Assembly (NCBI GenBank): GCA_016195765.1
Contig: JACPYZ010000024.1
Location: forward strand, 1 to 13,515
Source of the DNA: Candidatus Curtissbacteria bacterium
GTDB lineage: Bacteria > Patescibacteriota > Microgenomatia > Curtissbacterales > GWA2-41-24
Reading direction: 5' to 3'
Length of the DNA stretch: 13,515 nt
This document shows, piece by piece, positions 13,072 through 13,515 of the stretch; position 1 is the stretch's first letter; each line of letters starts with the position of its first letter. The position numbers and the translations under genes are program-made. The notes under the pieces are model-generated. The model saw nothing but the letters and a program-made list of their open reading frames with translations. It searched no databases and was not told the origin of the DNA.

Positions 13072-13079
13072 ACACCATT

Positions 13080-13108
13080 AATATTAACAGCCTAACTGAT
13101 CTTGTCAA
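13080..13108 (-). promoter_or_regulatory. Putative promoter of the surface-protein unit
   Basis: On the minus strand a perfect -35 TTGACA (13103-13108) is followed after 17 bp by AATATT (13080-13085, 4/6), which ends 8 nt before the ATG at 13071. The TGA stop of the HTH gene lies within the TTGACA hexamer. Initiation would fall about at the start codon. It could give the surface genes expression independent of the HTH gene. Confidence 0.5.
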
Positions 13109-13305
13109 AAAAACTTTCTAAATAGGCTTGTTTTGGAGCCTTTGGCGCTTTTTTTGAGGAATTCTTCGAGATCTGGCTTGGTGATACGTACGTTACCTTC
13201 GAATCTGATAATTTTAAGCTTGCCTTTTTTTATGTACCTACGCACTGTAAGGTGGTGGATTTTAAGGATTTCGGCAATCTCTTTAACCGTAAATACGTTG
13301 TCCAT
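13105..13305 (-). CDS. Small excisionase/MerR-type HTH DNA-binding protein
   Basis: A 66-residue single-domain protein from the ATG at 13303-13305. Nearly its whole length is the winged HTH typical of the excisionase/MerR-like class: FTVKEIAEILKIHHLTVRRYIKKGKLKIIRFEGNVRITKPDLEEFL, with the recognition helix around HHLTVRRYIKKG and the wing KIIRFEGNVRI (split here for brevity). A basic tail (KKSAKGSKTSLFRKFF) follows. A reading from a TTG at 13344 adds 13 residues, but it would place the start inside the palindrome and upstream of the -10, so it is rejected. It lies 33 bp before the surface-protein genes on the same strand and is the obvious candidate for their regulator and its own. No integrase or other phage gene is nearby, so a role in excision is unlikely. 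Confidence 0.82.
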   Translation of the reverse strand: MDNVFTVKEIAEILKIHHLTVRRYIKKGKLKIIRFEGNVRITKPDLEEFLKKSAKGSKTSLFRKFF

Positions 13306-13315
13306 GTCAAAATCT

Positions 13316-13344
13316 AATATATAATCGTATGCATAATTATGCAA
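13316..13344 (-). promoter_or_regulatory. Putative promoter of the HTH gene
   Basis: On the minus strand TTGCAT (13339-13344, 3/6) is followed after exactly 17 bp by TATATT (13316-13321, 5/6). The -10 ends 10 nt before the ATG at 13305, leaving a leader of only a few nucleotides. The -35 lies within a perfect palindrome, which suggests autoregulation. Confidence 0.4.
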
Positions 13345-13358
13345 TAGTATACATAATT
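13328..13358. promoter_or_regulatory. Candidate operator: palindromes and 20-bp-spaced direct repeats
   Basis: TGCATAATTATGCA (13330-13343) is a perfect 14-bp palindrome overlapping TATGCATA (13328-13335). The heptamer CATAATT occurs at 13332-13338 and again at 13352-13358, exactly 20 bp (about two helical turns) apart. The block covers the -35 of the HTH gene and lies 10 bp from the -35 of the divergent gene, a fitting place for a shared operator. Confidence 0.45.
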
Positions 13359-13367
13359 TGTGCCTAG

Positions 13368-13397
13368 TTGACCTGACCGTAATTGTTACTCTTTAAT
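13368..13397 (+). promoter_or_regulatory. Putative promoter of the divergent secreted-protein gene
   Basis: TTGACC (13368-13373, 5/6) and TTTAAT (13392-13397, 5/6) are 18 bp apart. Initiation near 13404 would leave a leader of about 10 nt before the ATG at 13415. Confidence 0.45.
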
Positions 13398-13414
13398 GGA
13401 AGTATAGCCTGCAA

Positions 13415-13515
13415 ATGACCAAGCTGCCCTTGGGTGATTTTTTACACTTTTTTTTAGGAACAATTTTTGTGTTCATTTTTTGTGTATTGGGGGCTTCTTC
13501 TGTTGAGGCTGCAAC
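13415..13515 (+). CDS. Partial secreted protein (N-terminal signal peptide only)
   Basis: The ATG at 13415 opens a frame to the window edge: 33 complete codons. MTKLPLGDFLHFF is followed by a hydrophobic core (LGTIFVFIFCVLGA) and SSVEAA, a typical signal peptide with a possible cleavage site after GASS or VEA. A promoter-like pair lies just upstream, and no Shine-Dalgarno sequence is evident. The gene is divergent from the HTH/surface-protein unit and shares its regulatory region, so it is probably another cell-surface component. Nothing of the mature protein is visible, so no function can be assigned. Confidence 0.65.
   Translation, partial: MTKLPLGDFLHFFLGTIFVFIFCVLGASSVEAA

Noticed and set aside
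13105..13305. HTH gene as phage excisionase.
   Set aside because: No integrase, att-like repeats or phage genes are nearby; a local regulator fits better.
13306..13344. TTG start giving the HTH protein 13 extra residues.
   Set aside because: The stretch holds the -10, the -35 and a palindrome, and HTH homologues begin near the ATG at 13305.

Overview
The window looks like a chromosomal segment of an uncultured Candidate Phyla Radiation (Patescibacteria) bacterium, plausibly of the Microgenomates branch. This placement is inferred from compact, divergent housekeeping genes, very short intergenic gaps (none above about 110 bp), overlapping gene ends, and Patescibacteria-style surface proteins. 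TGA is used as a stop by several intact genes (YrdC-like, response regulator, gapA, HTH), so the TGA=Gly code of Gracilibacteria and Absconditabacteria does not apply. No RNA gene, CRISPR array or insertion sequence was seen.

Left and middle part (1-8963), metabolism and signalling: a partial GT-A-like glycosyltransferase on the minus strand; divergent from it pgk, a short phosphoglycerate kinase with altered motifs; a GlcG/HbpS-like protein whose end overlaps pgk tail to tail; a small two-helix membrane protein; a divergent YrdC/Sua5-like protein; a soluble GAF-type histidine kinase and a receiver-only response regulator; a PAS-like protein convergent with and overlapping the regulator; then gapA, an unrecognised 184-aa protein, and nnrD (NAD(P)HX dehydratase). 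NADHX is a known by-product of GAPDH, so gapA and nnrD on one strand make functional sense.

Right part (9017-13515), cell surface: a minus-strand unit of five genes. A small excisionase/MerR-type HTH protein comes first, followed by two tandem pairs. Each pair has a secreted beta-rich protein with a WxL-like C-terminal domain, followed by a membrane-anchored protein with two Ig-like domains resembling the DUF916/DUF3324 partners of Firmicutes WxL proteins. The gaps inside the pairs' block are 1, 11 and 5 bp. A further secreted protein starts divergently at 13415 and leaves the window.

Two features cut across the window. First, degenerate tandem heptanucleotide repeats, different in sequence but all in 7-bp register (one with a single-base slip), sit at the 5' ends of five genes. 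In three places they lie in intergenic or promoter DNA, and in two they encode part of a signal peptide. Second, many genes have a -10-like hexamer only 6-10 nt before the start codon and no Shine-Dalgarno sequence, which suggests leaderless or nearly leaderless mRNAs. At pgk and gapA the repeats themselves supply the promoter-like hexamers.
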